Below are positions 17,790 to 27,513 of a DNA stretch of 58,539 bases, piece by piece (within the stretch, counting starts at the first letter, position 1; each line of letters begins with the position of its first letter). The translations under genes were made by a program, and so were the position numbers. This DNA is from Rhizobium laguerreae. GTDB lineage: Bacteria; Pseudomonadota; Alphaproteobacteria; Rhizobiales; Rhizobiaceae. The notes under the pieces are model-generated. The model did no database searches, had not been told where the DNA came from, and was given only the letters and a program-made list of their open reading frames with translations. Where the stretch lies: NCBI RefSeq assembly GCF_002008165.1, contig NZ_MRDM01000010.1, positions 1 to 58,539 on the forward strand, given 5' to 3'.

Positions 17790-20700
17790 TCAGTCCAATT
17801 CAATGCGGCCCAGGAATTCTGCTGCCTGCAATGTATCCAAGGCGCTCGCTGTCTCCCGGAAATAAGGCAGGCCCTCCCAGAGGCTGCGATCGCCGACGAT
17901 ATAGAATCGGCGCTTGGCGCGCGTGAGGGCAACGTTCAAGAGGTTCGGCTTCGAAGCGGCCCAACTGGCCGCTCCGCTATGGTCGGCATCGGCGCCGAGC
18001 ACCATGAAAACGATGTCTTCTTCCTTGCCCTGGAAGGTATGCACCGTGCCTATCCTTTCCTTCAACCACCTCGACAGCTTCGGTGGAGATGCCCGCATAT
18101 TTCCGTTCGGATCGATCCATGTCGCGTGGGCGAGAGCCTGCCTCAGACTGTTCTTGATCTCTTTGAACGGCGAGATGATATAGAGATCTGGCAACGCGCC
18201 GTCCCGGCGATAGGTGGCGGTAAGGACGTCGACGATGAAATCCGTCTGTTCCACAACGGCCTGTTTGCCCGATACCCTGCCCTTGACATCGATCCAGGCG
18301 CTGTCGCCGTAAAACGGCGGCACGTCGCCGGCTGGTCGGCGTTCTTCCAGCCCGAATACCATCTTGTTCTGATAGGCGATCTGGTTGGCAAGGCCGAACA
18401 TCGGATCGATGCAGCGCCGATGTACCCTGAGGGGGCTGCCGATCCAGAGCCCGTCGGCTTCCTCGCCCGAGACCGCCGTCCCATAGCGGTTGGTGGCGTC
18501 GGCCAGCATCTGCACCGACGCCCTGTTCGGCGAATATTGTCCTGCCGCCGTGTGGGGCGAGAGAGCCGAGATGGCGGTGATCAGCGCGCTGGGCAGCGTG
18601 AAGACCGGTTCGATCTGCTGGGGATCGCCGATCACCATAACGCGGCGGGCCCGCAACAGGGCGCCGACGGCCGCTTGCGGCACCGCCTGACCAGCTTCAT
18701 CGATGAAGACCCAGCCGATCGAGCCGGTGTCGAGACCGCGGAACTGCCGGGCAAAGGAGGCGAAGGTCGTCGAGACGATGGGAACGATCATGAAAAGGCT
18801 CTGCCAGATCAACGCAATGTGCTCGCCGTCGGCGGGTCCGTTGTTGGAAAGCAGTTTGTTGGTGGCGACGATGTTTCCTCCAAAACCTCCGCCTTTCTTG
18901 CCCACGTCAGCCAGCCACGCTTCATGCAGCGTCAATGCCGCTTCCACCAATGCAGAACGCAGACCTGCCAGTTCGTCTCGATGCCACAGACCGTCAATCT
19001 GGAACTGATCGGTCTCGAGATCGGCGAGACGCCCGGGTAGGATGGGATGATCGAGAATCTTTCCGAGGCGATCGTATTCCTCTCTCTTCCTCGACCAGAT
19101 TTCCCGTTGCGATCCTAGCGTCTGTTCCGCCCGCTGATATCCCCGCAGCGCCCGTTTCAGCGCAGGTCCATGGGTTTTTGCAATATGACGCTCGCATTGC
19201 GCCAGTGCCTTGCGCAATTCCAACTGCCTGCGCGCATTGGCGATAACACTTTGCCGATGCTGGCGGGCAGGATTGGCCGGCAGCACTTTCTCCCACCACG
19301 CGGGAGCGCTGCGGTCGAGCAGTTGTTCCTCCTCCTTCAGCTGAGACAATCCTTCCCTGATACGGAGCATTTCGGCCGCGACCATGTCGCATCGGTCCTG
19401 CGCATGTCGAAGCTCGCTTGCGGCCGCCCTGACCTTTTCAAGCGCCTCGCGGCAGAAAGTATCCTGCGAAATCAGGGAGATTTCTTCATGGAGATCGGCA
19501 TAGCGTGCATATTCGCCGATCTTGTCGCGAACCACCTTGTCGGCGGCCTGAAATGCCGCCGATGCTTCGGCGAAGTTTGGTCCCTTATAACCCTTTAGCC
19601 ACTCCCAGATGGTCTCTGGTTTGTCGGCACCGGACCAGCCGGGCTTCGGCCTTTCGGCGATCTCCATGAAGGCGAAACGTTCCTTGAACGCTCGGCGATT
19701 CCGGGAATTGCCGAGCGCACAGGCGATCAGCCCCCATGGGCGGTCGCCGTCCGAGAGCTTGACGACCGCCCCATTGTCCTTCTGGCAAGCGATTTTGTGC
19801 GCGATGGTCTGCAGATATTGGAAGGAAGACGTTCTCGCGACCGAGCTTTTCTTCGGAAGGTCGCGCGAAATATTCTCCACGGCGGCGTTGTTGGAGGAGG
19901 CGACGACCATTTCGAATCCTGCCAGGGCCGGGATCAGCGCCGATATCGAGGCCGTGCTCCGGTCCGAGAAAATGACGCGGCGCGGCGCGCCATCGAAGGC
20001 ATCGCGAGCCGTCTTCAAGGAGGCCAGGATGCGGGCGCGCCGAACGATATTGTCCGCGAACATGTCGCGAAGCAGCGTCGTCTTTCCCGTCCCTGGCGGG
20101 CCGTTGACCGAGAACAGTCCCGTTTCCTACAGGTCGTCGATTGCCGAATTGATCGCGAACTGTTGTATGAGGCTCATGGCGTGGTGAGGTTCGCTGAGCC
20201 AGCGCCCGCGGTTGAGTTTTCCAGGATGCAAGGCCCGAACGATCGCCCGGCGTCCGTCCTCCGAGTAGAGGTCGATCCGTTTCTCACGCGCCAGCGGGGT
20301 GAGATATTGCCTGAGCGGCGCGGGGATATCGCCATGCGTGACGCGTATCATCGCCCGCTCGATGTCTTCGATGAAGAAGCTGTTCAGGATGCCGATGTCA
20401 TCTTCAACGCTTGCACTCTCGTCCTCGTCGTCGGCATCGATCGCATTACTATCAGGCGGTGGCGGCAAGGAGATAAGCTCAGGTTTTTCCACCCGGTCTC
20501 GATAGCGTATTTCAACAGCGGCGATGGGCTTTTCGTGCTTCGAGGCAAAGCCGGCCCAATCGCAGAGCAATTCATGCAGTGTCAGGATTTCGTTGGCATC
20601 GATCGGCTGATCGACCATGTCCTCGGAGGATGAAGATCTCAGATGCCGTTGAGCCCGAAAGTTTTGAAGCAATTCCGAGAGCTGCCGCTTGCTGTCGGCA

Positions 20701-21167
20701 AATGCCTCGTGGCTGAGCGAGGAGAGGCCGGATTTCCGCACCCGTCCCAGAGCCCATGGAAGCGTGGAAACCGAAAATGTTTCGAACATCGGCTCTCCCA
20801 AGGGGGAGAGCTGCAGGCTGGCAAAGCAGGTATCGCCATCGAGATCACCGCGTTCGGCATCGTCATATTCGGCGATATCGGCTGTAACGCTATCGAAGTG
20901 TCTGCGGATATCGGCAATTTCGGATTTGTTGAAAATCCCGAGGAAGAGGGTAAAACCCGTGATTTGCTTCTCCTCGGGGATCGCTGGACGGCTGAGTGCG
21001 GCACCGTCATCCTCGAGCGTTTTCGCATGCAGCCAGAAAACAGTTCGGCCTTCACCGGAGACGATGCGGCTGGAGAGATCGTAAGGAATGAAGAACTCGA
21101 TCTTGTGCCAGAAATCGAGAATGGCCAGAAGCCGTTCCCTTTCGGCGCCGTCTGCAATTGTCTGCAT
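17790..21167 (-). pseudogene. Upf1-type SF1 helicase/ATPase split by in-frame amber codon
   Basis: One reading frame of 1,126 codons interrupted by a single TAG at 20129-20127. The 346 residues before it are acidic and unrecognised. The 778 residues after it begin with a Walker A ([13 protein letters not shown]) only 8 residues past the stop, then a long coiled-coil insert, Walker [31 protein letters not shown] and [15 protein letters not shown], the motif set of SF1B helicases. The frame does not shift, so one base change (for example CAG to TAG) explains it. Recent nonsense mutation, sequencing error or read-through remain open. The first in-frame ATG after the stop lies beyond Walker A, so a restarted product would lack ATP binding. 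Confidence 0.85.
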
Positions 21168-21301
21168 GACTTCTCACTGAGGAGTTGCAAAAATAGGCTC
21201 GCGCTTTCTTTTAGCAACGATTGCAGCTCAAAATCAAAGACCATGGTGGCTGCGCGTCCCGGAGCCGCCGGACCGCATTTCCGCACCATGGCAAGGCCAC
21301 A

Positions 21302-22954
21302 TCAATGCAGACGTGGCCGGCGTCGCTCGCTGAGTTGCCGTCCCCGATTCCAGCGGGCGATGGTCTCCGGCACGACGTCCGTCTTGCCAACGGCGGGCTC
21401 GGCGATCGAGCGCAGGCGTTCGAGGGCAATCCCCGCCTTGGCGGCATAATCGAGCGAAGTCGGATCGTCCGAATGCACGTCCTGGATCGCGGCGAAGACG
21501 GCCTCGGCCTCGGCCAGCCGTTTGCTGGCGGCAAGGGCGATACCGCGCTTGTAATGTGCCTGGATAAGATGCGGCCCAATCTCGCCGACCCGGCGGAAAG
21601 TCTCTGCGGCCTGCTCATATTGATGCAGGGCAAGCTGCGTGTCGCCAAGCCGCATTTGGATCGGTGTCGGATCGGACGCTTGCTCGACGAGAACCTTGTA
21701 GGCAGTCAATGCCTCCGTCAGCTTGCCGCGGTCGAATAGCAGATTGGCGAGCCCGAATTCCGCGCCGGTATGGCCTGGAGCCGATTGCAGGACCTGGTTG
21801 AAGGCGATCTCCGCCTTGCTCCGGGCTCCGTTGCGGTACATGTCGAGCGCCTGTTCATAGACGAAACGAATACTGCGCGGGTTCAGCACGCCATGCAGAT
21901 TCAGGCCGTTGCGGGTGCGGAACAGGGTGCAGCTGATCCGCCTTTCCTCCGCCCCGAACATATATTTATAGGGTTCGTTTCCGCGAAGGAAATCATAGGT
22001 CTTGAAGCCGTGCTCGATCGCTCGCCGGATGCAGTAACCATGCAGGATGAGACCGGGGGACGGCGTCTTCCAGTTTTCGTCGCGGCCGGTGATATAAAAG
22101 AGGATCGCCTGCTTCTGCCGGTCGACGATATTCGCCAGCGCGCCGAGCGGCTGGTCGCCATGCCAAAAGACCGGCACCTCGAGATTGCCGCAGTTGAAGC
22201 TGTCCATCAGCATCTCGCGCGTGGTGATGATCAGCCGCTCGGTCCGCTCCATGCCTTTGCGGGCACTCCACTTGATCCGCCAGAGTTTGAAGAGGATGTC
22301 CAAGTCCCGATCGATGGTCTCGGCGGTTGCCATCGTGATCCGGTAAATATCGTCTCCTTCGACCTTGCGCAGGAACCGCCGGAGCTTCTGGCGAGTCTGG
22401 CTGCTCATGCGCTGTTCGAGATAGTCGTCGAAGCTTGCCGGCAGGGGGACGATCGGGCAGATCGTATTGTCGATATTCTCGCTGTTTTTGGGCGAGCTGT
22501 CGCGAAACATCACCTCCGGCCCCTGCAGCGCCTCGATCATCTTCTCGCGCCGGCCGGCAGGACCGCTGAAATATTCGAGCTTCAGGTCGGTCCAGTTCTG
22601 ATGCTTGAGAAACGAAGCAAAGCCGGCAATGGCGTGATGCTCGTAATCCGGTCTGACGATGAAGCCAGTATAATCGGCCGCAAAATTCCCGGCCATGATG
22701 ATCTCGTCGTAGAAGAGCCCGGTCTTCTCGTTCAGATGCGTGATGAGGCGCAGCGGAAAGAAGGCGACATAGGGTGCTTCGGGATCGCGTTCGCGAAGGG
22801 CGAGGATGAACCAGCGGCGTCGGCGGGAGAGATAGTTCTTCAGCCATATCCAGGAGAGGAAATGCTGCGCGTCGGGATCTTCCAGGAAGACCTGATCCCA
22901 GTTCTCGCGTACCGCCTCGAACCCTGTAATGGTGTCGATGATATCTATGCGCAT
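21302..22954 (-). CDS. GNAT acyltransferase (CelD/FemAB-like) fused to TPR repeats
   Basis: A 550-residue predicted soluble protein. The first ~350 residues match the GNAT 'cellulose biosynthesis CelD'/FemAB-like group: FLSWIWLKNYLS near the start, then SSQTRQKLRRFLRKVEG, and a late GLILHGYCIRRAIEHGFKTYDFLRG segment typical of the second GNAT half. From about residue 370 to 510 there are tandem TPR-like helices (ALDMYRNGARSKAEIAFNQVL, FGLANLLFDRGKLTEALTAY). ATG at 22954 (after GGGGGCGG) is preferred over a GTG nine codons upstream. Such proteins often modify surface polysaccharides; the substrate is unknown. Confidence 0.85.
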   Translation of the reverse strand: MRIDIIDTITGFEAVRENWDQVFLEDPDAQHFLSWIWLKNYLSRRRRWFILALRERDPEAPYVAFFPLRLITHLNEKTGLFYDEIIMAGNFAADYTGFIVRPDYEHHAIAGFASFLKHQNWTDLKLEYFSGPAGRREKMIEALQGPEVMFRDSSPKNSENIDNTICPIVPLPASFDDYLEQRMSSQTRQKLRRFLRKVEGDDIYRITMATAETIDRDLDILFKLWRIKWSARKGMERTERLIITTREMLMDSFNCGNLEVPVFWHGDQPLGALANIVDRQKQAILFYITGRDENWKTPSPGLILHGYCIRRAIEHGFKTYDFLRGNEPYKYMFGAEERRISCTLFRTRNGLNLHGVLNPRSIRFVYEQALDMYRNGARSKAEIAFNQVLQSAPGHTGAEFGLANLLFDRGKLTEALTAYKVLVEQASDPTPIQMRLGDTQLALHQYEQAAETFRRVGEIGPHLIQAHYKRGIALAASKRLAEAEAVFAAIQDVHSDDPTSLDYAAKAGIALERLRSIAEPAVGKTDVVPETIARWNRGRQLSERRRPRLH

Positions 22955-23223
22955 GTCCGCCCCCAATACCCCATACGTCACTCGGGAGGTTTCATTCTAG
23001 TGGGAAACACCGATCTTCAAATAAACCGTCCGGATGATTTAAGTGGCCTAAATGGGATTAGTCCTGAGCCGGCGCATAACCCAAAATCGCATCCGGTTTC
23101 TGGTAGCAATTATACACAGATTCAAAACGTTAGAGCGCAACGGGTCCTGAAGGATGCTGCACTTCAACGGACATCGCCCGAAAGTGTGCAGCGGTTTTGA
23201 GAACATGGGTACATAAGATTAGA
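22955..23223. other. Intergenic region upstream of the GNAT-TPR gene
   Basis: About 270 bases, less GC-rich than the flanking genes, with no coding potential that I can support. The promoter of the GNAT-TPR gene should lie here. Two similar CCTAAAT-type words occur (around 23048 here and near 30900 in the T1SS-luxR intergenic region); whether this is a shared regulatory site is unproven. Confidence 0.4.
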
Positions 23224-23715
23224 TCAGAGCTCGCCGGAGATCCGCGGGCTCGCATGGATGAAGGCCCAGAGCGTCCGGCTGATGGCGACGATCTCGGCGA
23301 TCGACTTTTCGAGAAGGTCGAGTTCGCGCGCGTCCATCTGTTCGATCTTGCCGTAGCGGATCTGCTTGTCGTCCTCGACGAGCCGCATCAGCTGCGTGCT
23401 CGAGATCTCTCCTTTTTCGTCGAAGGAATAGATGCAGTGATTGTACTTGTTGCGGATCTTGGATTCCTTCTTCAGCCGCGCCATGGCCGAAAGAATCGCC
23501 TTCCGGTCGGAAGGGGAGGTCGAAGCGAGCTTGGACAGCCGTTCGATGAGATCGATCCGGGCGCGCGTGGTGTTCAGCGTCAGGAACACGACGATTGCCG
23601 CATCCTTTTCGACCCGGAGAAGATGGGCGATGATGTAGATCAGCAGGCTTTCGGTGTTCGTCCAGACATAGTTCAGGCGGCCGACCCGCAGCAGGACATC
23701 GGACATCGCCGCCAT
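23224..23715 (-). CDS. Unrecognised 163-residue protein downstream of the T1SS genes
   Basis: A soluble, largely helical protein with a conserved-looking core (LNYVWTNTESLLIYIIAHLL, then NTTRARIDLIERLSKLA and RNKYNHCIYSFDEKG). I see no membrane segment, signal peptide or known domain. AAAGGGG precedes the ATG at 23715; two upstream codons that also keep the frame open have no better signal. It follows the HlyD-type adaptor gene by 120 bp, with a hairpin between them, so it may be in the same unit at a lower level. Confidence 0.75.
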   Translation of the reverse strand: MAAMSDVLLRVGRLNYVWTNTESLLIYIIAHLLRVEKDAAIVVFLTLNTTRARIDLIERLSKLASTSPSDRKAILSAMARLKKESKIRNKYNHCIYSFDEKGEISSTQLMRLVEDDKQIRYGKIEQMDARELDLLEKSIAEIVAISRTLWAFIHASPRISGEL

Positions 23716-23781
23716 GCTTGCCCCTTTCTCCCCGGAGGGATCCATCCCTCAAGGGATGAACATGTGGACATTACATCAGAA

Positions 23782-23820
23782 CAACGGGCAAGTCCGTCAT
23801 ATCTACCGGACCGCCCGTTG
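23782..23820 (-). terminator. Hairpin after the HlyD-type adaptor gene
   Basis: CAACGGGCAAGTCCG (23782-23796) pairs with CGGACCGCCCGTTG (23807-23820) around a 10-nt loop, with one small internal mismatch. It starts 16 nt past the adaptor stop on the minus strand. There is no clear T-run, so it may be a weak terminator or an mRNA 3'-end stabiliser. Confidence 0.45.
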
Positions 23821-23835
23821 CCGGATCGTGAGCGA

Positions 23836-25194
23836 TCAGCGCTCCTTGAAAGCCCGGGACATGCTGTCGGTGATCGGTTTGCTCAGATATTCGAAGAAGG
23901 TGCGTTCCGACGTCTGAATCAGCACTTCGGCCGGCATTCCAGGAACGGGATGGAAATTGTGCACCCGCGCAATCTCGGAATCGGGTATTCCGACGCGGAC
24001 GATATAGACGTCCTTGACCGAAGCTCCCGCATTTTCCTCGATCGAATCGGCTGAGACGTAGAAGACCTTGCCCTGCAAAACAGGGGTCGTGCGCCGGTTG
24101 AGCGCCGTGAGGCGGATCGAGGCCGTTTCTCCCTCATGCAACTGGTCGATGGAGTTGCGCAGCACCTTCGCTTCCAGGATCAGCGGCACATGCGACGGCA
24201 GGATCTCCATGATCGGCTTTCCTGTCGTGATGACACCGCCGGCTGTGTGAAAATAGGAGCGCACCACCGTGCCCGACACCGGCGAACGGATAGTGGTGCG
24301 TTCGAGCACGCCGGCGGCCTCGCGCATCTGTTGGCGCACACTGTCCAGATCGGTTTCGGCAGTCTCGAGCGCATCGAGTGCCGCCTGCTTGTTGGAGTTG
24401 ACGGCGATGACGGCTTCCTGGCGGAATTTGGCGATCTCCGCTTCGCTCTCGTTGAGCTCGCCGTTCAGTCGAGCAATGTCGCCCATCGCATCGGCGATCG
24501 CTCGCTCGATTGCCAGCAGATCCGTCTTGCGCATATAGCCGACCTTGACCAGCCGAGCCTTGGAGTCGCGTTCCTCGGTCAGCAGCGACAGCTGCCTTTC
24601 GAAGGATTCTCGCTGGCCCCTATAGCCGGCGAACCGGAATTCGAGCGATGCGATGTTCTTCCCGATCAGATTGAGCTGCTCCTCGAGTTTGATCTGCTTG
24701 CTGCGGAAGACGACGTTCTGGCTCTGGATGATCGCGTTGATATCGGGATCGCCGGCCTCCTTCGTCACGATATCGGGAAGCTGGAATTCGCGCAGGCCCT
24801 GCGCTTCGGCACGGAGCCTGGCGACGACGGCTTCAAGGCGCAGGCGACGAAGCTGCAGCATCCGCTCGTTCGAGCGGGATGCTGTGGGATCGAGGGTCAG
24901 CAGGATGTCGCCTTCCCTGACCGTATCGCCTTCGCTGACGCGCATCTCCTTGATGATGCCGCCTTCCAGATGCTGGATGATCTTGTTGTTGCCGGTCGCG
25001 ACGAAGCTTCCCTGCGCGATAACGGCGGAGGCGAGCGGCGCCGTCGCCGCCCAAAAGCCGAAGCCTCCGAACGAGGTGAAGAGAACCGTCAGGCCGACGA
25101 TGCTGTGCACACGGATCGAGCGCGGCACATCGCTATACCACTCGAGCTGCGCCGGACCTGTCGTCTCCCGATTTTTCCGTCCCATGTCGTTCAT
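23836..25194 (-). CDS. Type I secretion periplasmic adaptor (HlyD/PrtE family)
   Basis: A 452-residue membrane-fusion protein. One N-terminal membrane helix (HSIVGLTVLFTSFGGFGFWAA) is followed by a split biotinyl-lipoyl domain (GGIIKEMRVSEGDTVREGDILL and, after the hairpin, IRSPVSGTVVRSYFHTAGGVI) and a long coiled coil (about residues 105-290). The C-terminal beta domain ends in VPGMPAEVLIQTSERTFFEYL, the usual HlyD signature. It connects the ABC exporter in the inner membrane to a TolC-type outer-membrane channel, for which no gene is seen in this window. Its start overlaps the exporter stop (ATGA). Confidence 0.95.
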   Translation of the reverse strand: MNDMGRKNRETTGPAQLEWYSDVPRSIRVHSIVGLTVLFTSFGGFGFWAATAPLASAVIAQGSFVATGNNKIIQHLEGGIIKEMRVSEGDTVREGDILLTLDPTASRSNERMLQLRRLRLEAVVARLRAEAQGLREFQLPDIVTKEAGDPDINAIIQSQNVVFRSKQIKLEEQLNLIGKNIASLEFRFAGYRGQRESFERQLSLLTEERDSKARLVKVGYMRKTDLLAIERAIADAMGDIARLNGELNESEAEIAKFRQEAVIAVNSNKQAALDALETAETDLDSVRQQMREAAGVLERTTIRSPVSGTVVRSYFHTAGGVITTGKPIMEILPSHVPLILEAKVLRNSIDQLHEGETASIRLTALNRRTTPVLQGKVFYVSADSIEENAGASVKDVYIVRVGIPDSEIARVHNFHPVPGMPAEVLIQTSERTFFEYLSKPITDSMSRAFKER

Positions 25195-27488
25195 CCCTCA
25201 ATGCGCGGTGCTTGTTGACCGTTATTGCCGTTGTTCTTGGAAAGCGCCTGCAGCACCTCGATCCTTTCCCCGAACATGGCGACAGTGCCGTCCTTGAGCA
25301 CAAGGATCTTGTCGACGCATTGGAGAAGAGCCGGGCGCTGGGTGATGGTGACGGTGGTAATGCCCTGCTTCTTGGCGTGGATCAGTGCCCTGGCAAGGGC
25401 TGCCTCGCCCTGCGTATCGAGGTTCGAATTCGGCTCGTCGAGCACCACGAATTTGGGATTGCCGAAGAAGGCACGGGCCAGCGCAATGCGCTGCTTCTGG
25501 CCGCCCGAAAGCGGAGCGCCATCGGCTGCAACGATGGTTTCGTAGCCCTGCGGGAAGCCGGCGATGAGTTCGTGAACGTCGGCCAGCACCGCCGCCTCGT
25601 AGATCTGGTGATCGTCGACGTCGTCGCGCATGCGGCAGATATTGGCCTTGATCGTGCCGGGAAAGAGCTGCACGTCCTGCGGCAGATAGCCGATGCTTTC
25701 GCCGAACTGGCGCTGATCCCAGTTGCGCAGATCCATTAGGTCGAGGCGTACATTTCCCGATGTCGGGACGATCGAGCCGACGAGCATCTTGCCGAGCGTC
25801 GTCTTGCCGGATCCGGAATTACCGATGATCGCAAGCGATTCCCCCTTCCTGAGCGAGAAGGAGATGCCGTTGAGAATGACCTTCTTTTGCGGTGGCGGCA
25901 CGAAGAGAATGCGTTCGACATCGAGCCGGCCTTCGGGATTGGGGAGGCGCAGGCGCGGGAAGTTCAATGGGGAATTCAACAGTAGTCCCTTGATCCTGCT
26001 ATAGGCGGCTGCCGACCGGTTGAACTGGTTCCACCCTTCTATGGCGCCTTCGATTGGTGCCAGCGCGCGTCCCGAGATGATCGAGGCCGCAATCACCATG
26101 CCGCCCGTCAGTTCGCCGGCGAGCGACAGATGTGCGCCCCAGCCGAGCAGGGTGACCTGGGTGATCATGCGGCAGGCCTTCGATATGCCGGAGAAGATGA
26201 TATTGCGGTCCTGTGCCTCGACTTGCGATTTCAACGAACCCGCCGTTTCCCGGCCCCACATCTTCACGGCCTCGGGGATCATCGCCATTGCGTTGATGAT
26301 CTGCGAATTGCGCGACATGGAATCGAGATGGAAATTCGCCCGGCTGAGATAGCCGTTGGATTCGGCGAATTGCCGGGCGGTGAATTTCTGGTTCAGATAG
26401 GCGATGACGAAAAGCACCGCGCAGCAGACCATGATGATGATGCCGAGATGCGGATGCACGAAATAGACGACGACCACGAAGAACGGCATCAGCGGCGCAT
26501 CGAGAAATGCGATCAGCGTGCCTGATGTCAGGAAGCCGCGCAGCAGCTGCAGATCCTGCAGCGTCTGATAGTCCTTGCCGCTGCCATGCAGCGATGCCCT
26601 GGCTGCAGCGCTGAGGATCGGCGCGCCGAGCTGTACTTCGAGCTCCACCGCGGTGCGCATCAGGATGAAGCGGCGCACCGAATCCATGAAGGCCTGTAGT
26701 AGCACGGCGCCGAGCACGGCGATCGAGAGCATGACGAGCGTGTCGACGGAACGGCTTGTCAGCACACGATCGGATATCTGGAATAGATAGAGCGGGATTG
26801 CCAGCAGAAGGACGTTGATGGCGATCGTGAACATCATGACGACCACCAAATTGCGCCGTACCGCCGCCATGCCCCGCGAGAGGCTGGCGGCGAAATTCAC
26901 AGGCTCGCTACGCTTGTGAAAACCGCCGCCGCTTCCCCCGCCCCCGCCCCCGCCGCCCCCGGGGTCGGAATTCTTGCCATTTCCGCCGCCGCCGGTGCGC
27001 AGCCGCCTGTTGTTCTCGCTGATCGGACCGCTTTCGCCTTCGATGGTCCTGCCGAAAGGCATCGTCGGGCTCGATTTAAGCTCGGTCTTCTCTTTCGGCA
27101 GTTCGGGGGTCACCCGCGCTTCGATCTGCGGCCGGGCTGGCGCTTCCGGCGTTTTTGCTGTCGCCAGGCCCTGCGCCACCGCGACATGAGGTGCCGTTTC
27201 CACTTTAGCTTCCGGCACCACCATCTTTTCCGGGAGCGGCGCCTGCGTAGCGCTTGCGCGTCCGATATCGGCAGCCTCGTTTGCCGCAGCTTCGGACGTC
27301 TTCTTGTGGCGATCGGGAGACGAAGCAGCGGCGCCGCTCAGCCTGCGAAGGTTCTCGACCGCCTCGTCGATCGCGGATATGCACATATCGGTCATCGGCG
27401 CATCCGAGGGAGCAGCGGAGGGAATAGTGCCCGATCTCAGATCGAGGGCGCTGCCTGCCGCAAAGATTTGTTTCGAAATCTGGTTCAT
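25191..27488 (-). CDS. Type I secretion ABC exporter (PrtD/PrsD type) with long N-terminal extension
   Basis: A 765-residue exporter, about 180-200 residues longer than usual PrtD/PrsD proteins. Residues 1-~200 are low-complexity (Ala/Pro/Glu-rich, then a Gly tract at ~166-189) and show no C39 peptidase or CLD motif. The membrane domain follows (from ~205), then the ATPase: Walker A GNSGSGKTTLGKM near 556, Q-loop, signature LSGGQKQRIALARA near 660 and Walker B VVLDEPNSNLD. It lies 25 bp after the large repeat protein and overlaps the adaptor gene, so it is the exporter for this locus. What the extension does is unknown. Confidence 0.93.
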   Translation of the reverse strand: MNQISKQIFAAGSALDLRSGTIPSAAPSDAPMTDMCISAIDEAVENLRRLSGAAASSPDRHKKTSEAAANEAADIGRASATQAPLPEKMVVPEAKVETAPHVAVAQGLATAKTPEAPARPQIEARVTPELPKEKTELKSSPTMPFGRTIEGESGPISENNRRLRTGGGGNGKNSDPGGGGGGGGGSGGGFHKRSEPVNFAASLSRGMAAVRRNLVVVMMFTIAINVLLLAIPLYLFQISDRVLTSRSVDTLVMLSIAVLGAVLLQAFMDSVRRFILMRTAVELEVQLGAPILSAAARASLHGSGKDYQTLQDLQLLRGFLTSGTLIAFLDAPLMPFFVVVVYFVHPHLGIIIMVCCAVLFVIAYLNQKFTARQFAESNGYLSRANFHLDSMSRNSQIINAMAMIPEAVKMWGRETAGSLKSQVEAQDRNIIFSGISKACRMITQVTLLGWGAHLSLAGELTGGMVIAASIISGRALAPIEGAIEGWNQFNRSAAAYSRIKGLLLNSPLNFPRLRLPNPEGRLDVERILFVPPPQKKVILNGISFSLRKGESLAIIGNSGSGKTTLGKMLVGSIVPTSGNVRLDLMDLRNWDQRQFGESIGYLPQDVQLFPGTIKANICRMRDDVDDHQIYEAAVLADVHELIAGFPQGYETIVAADGAPLSGGQKQRIALARAFFGNPKFVVLDEPNSNLDTQGEAALARALIHAKKQGITTVTITQRPALLQCVDKILVLKDGTVAMFGERIEVLQALSKNNGNNGQQAPRIEG
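26935..26964. repeat. C/G hexanucleotide-like tract in the exporter gene
   Basis: Three near-perfect CCCCCG units followed by CCG and CCCCCGGGG. On the coding (minus) strand this encodes the poly-Gly linker of the exporter's N-terminal extension. Unit changes of six bases would keep the reading frame and alter the linker length; single-base slippage in the runs would break the gene. Confidence 0.7.
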
Positions 27489-27513
27489 CGTGGTTTCCTC
27501 GCAATACTCAAGG

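Noticed and set aside
17790..21167. Two independent genes (346 and 757 residues) in place of one broken helicase gene
   Set aside because: The frame is continuous on both sides of the TAG and the Walker A loop lies between the stop and the first downstream ATG, so the second 'gene' would start beyond its own ATP site.
24136..25218. A 360-codon + strand open frame opposite the HlyD-type gene
   Set aside because: Typical antisense shadow of a GC-rich gene; no start signal, no recognisable domain, and the opposite frame is a complete known family.
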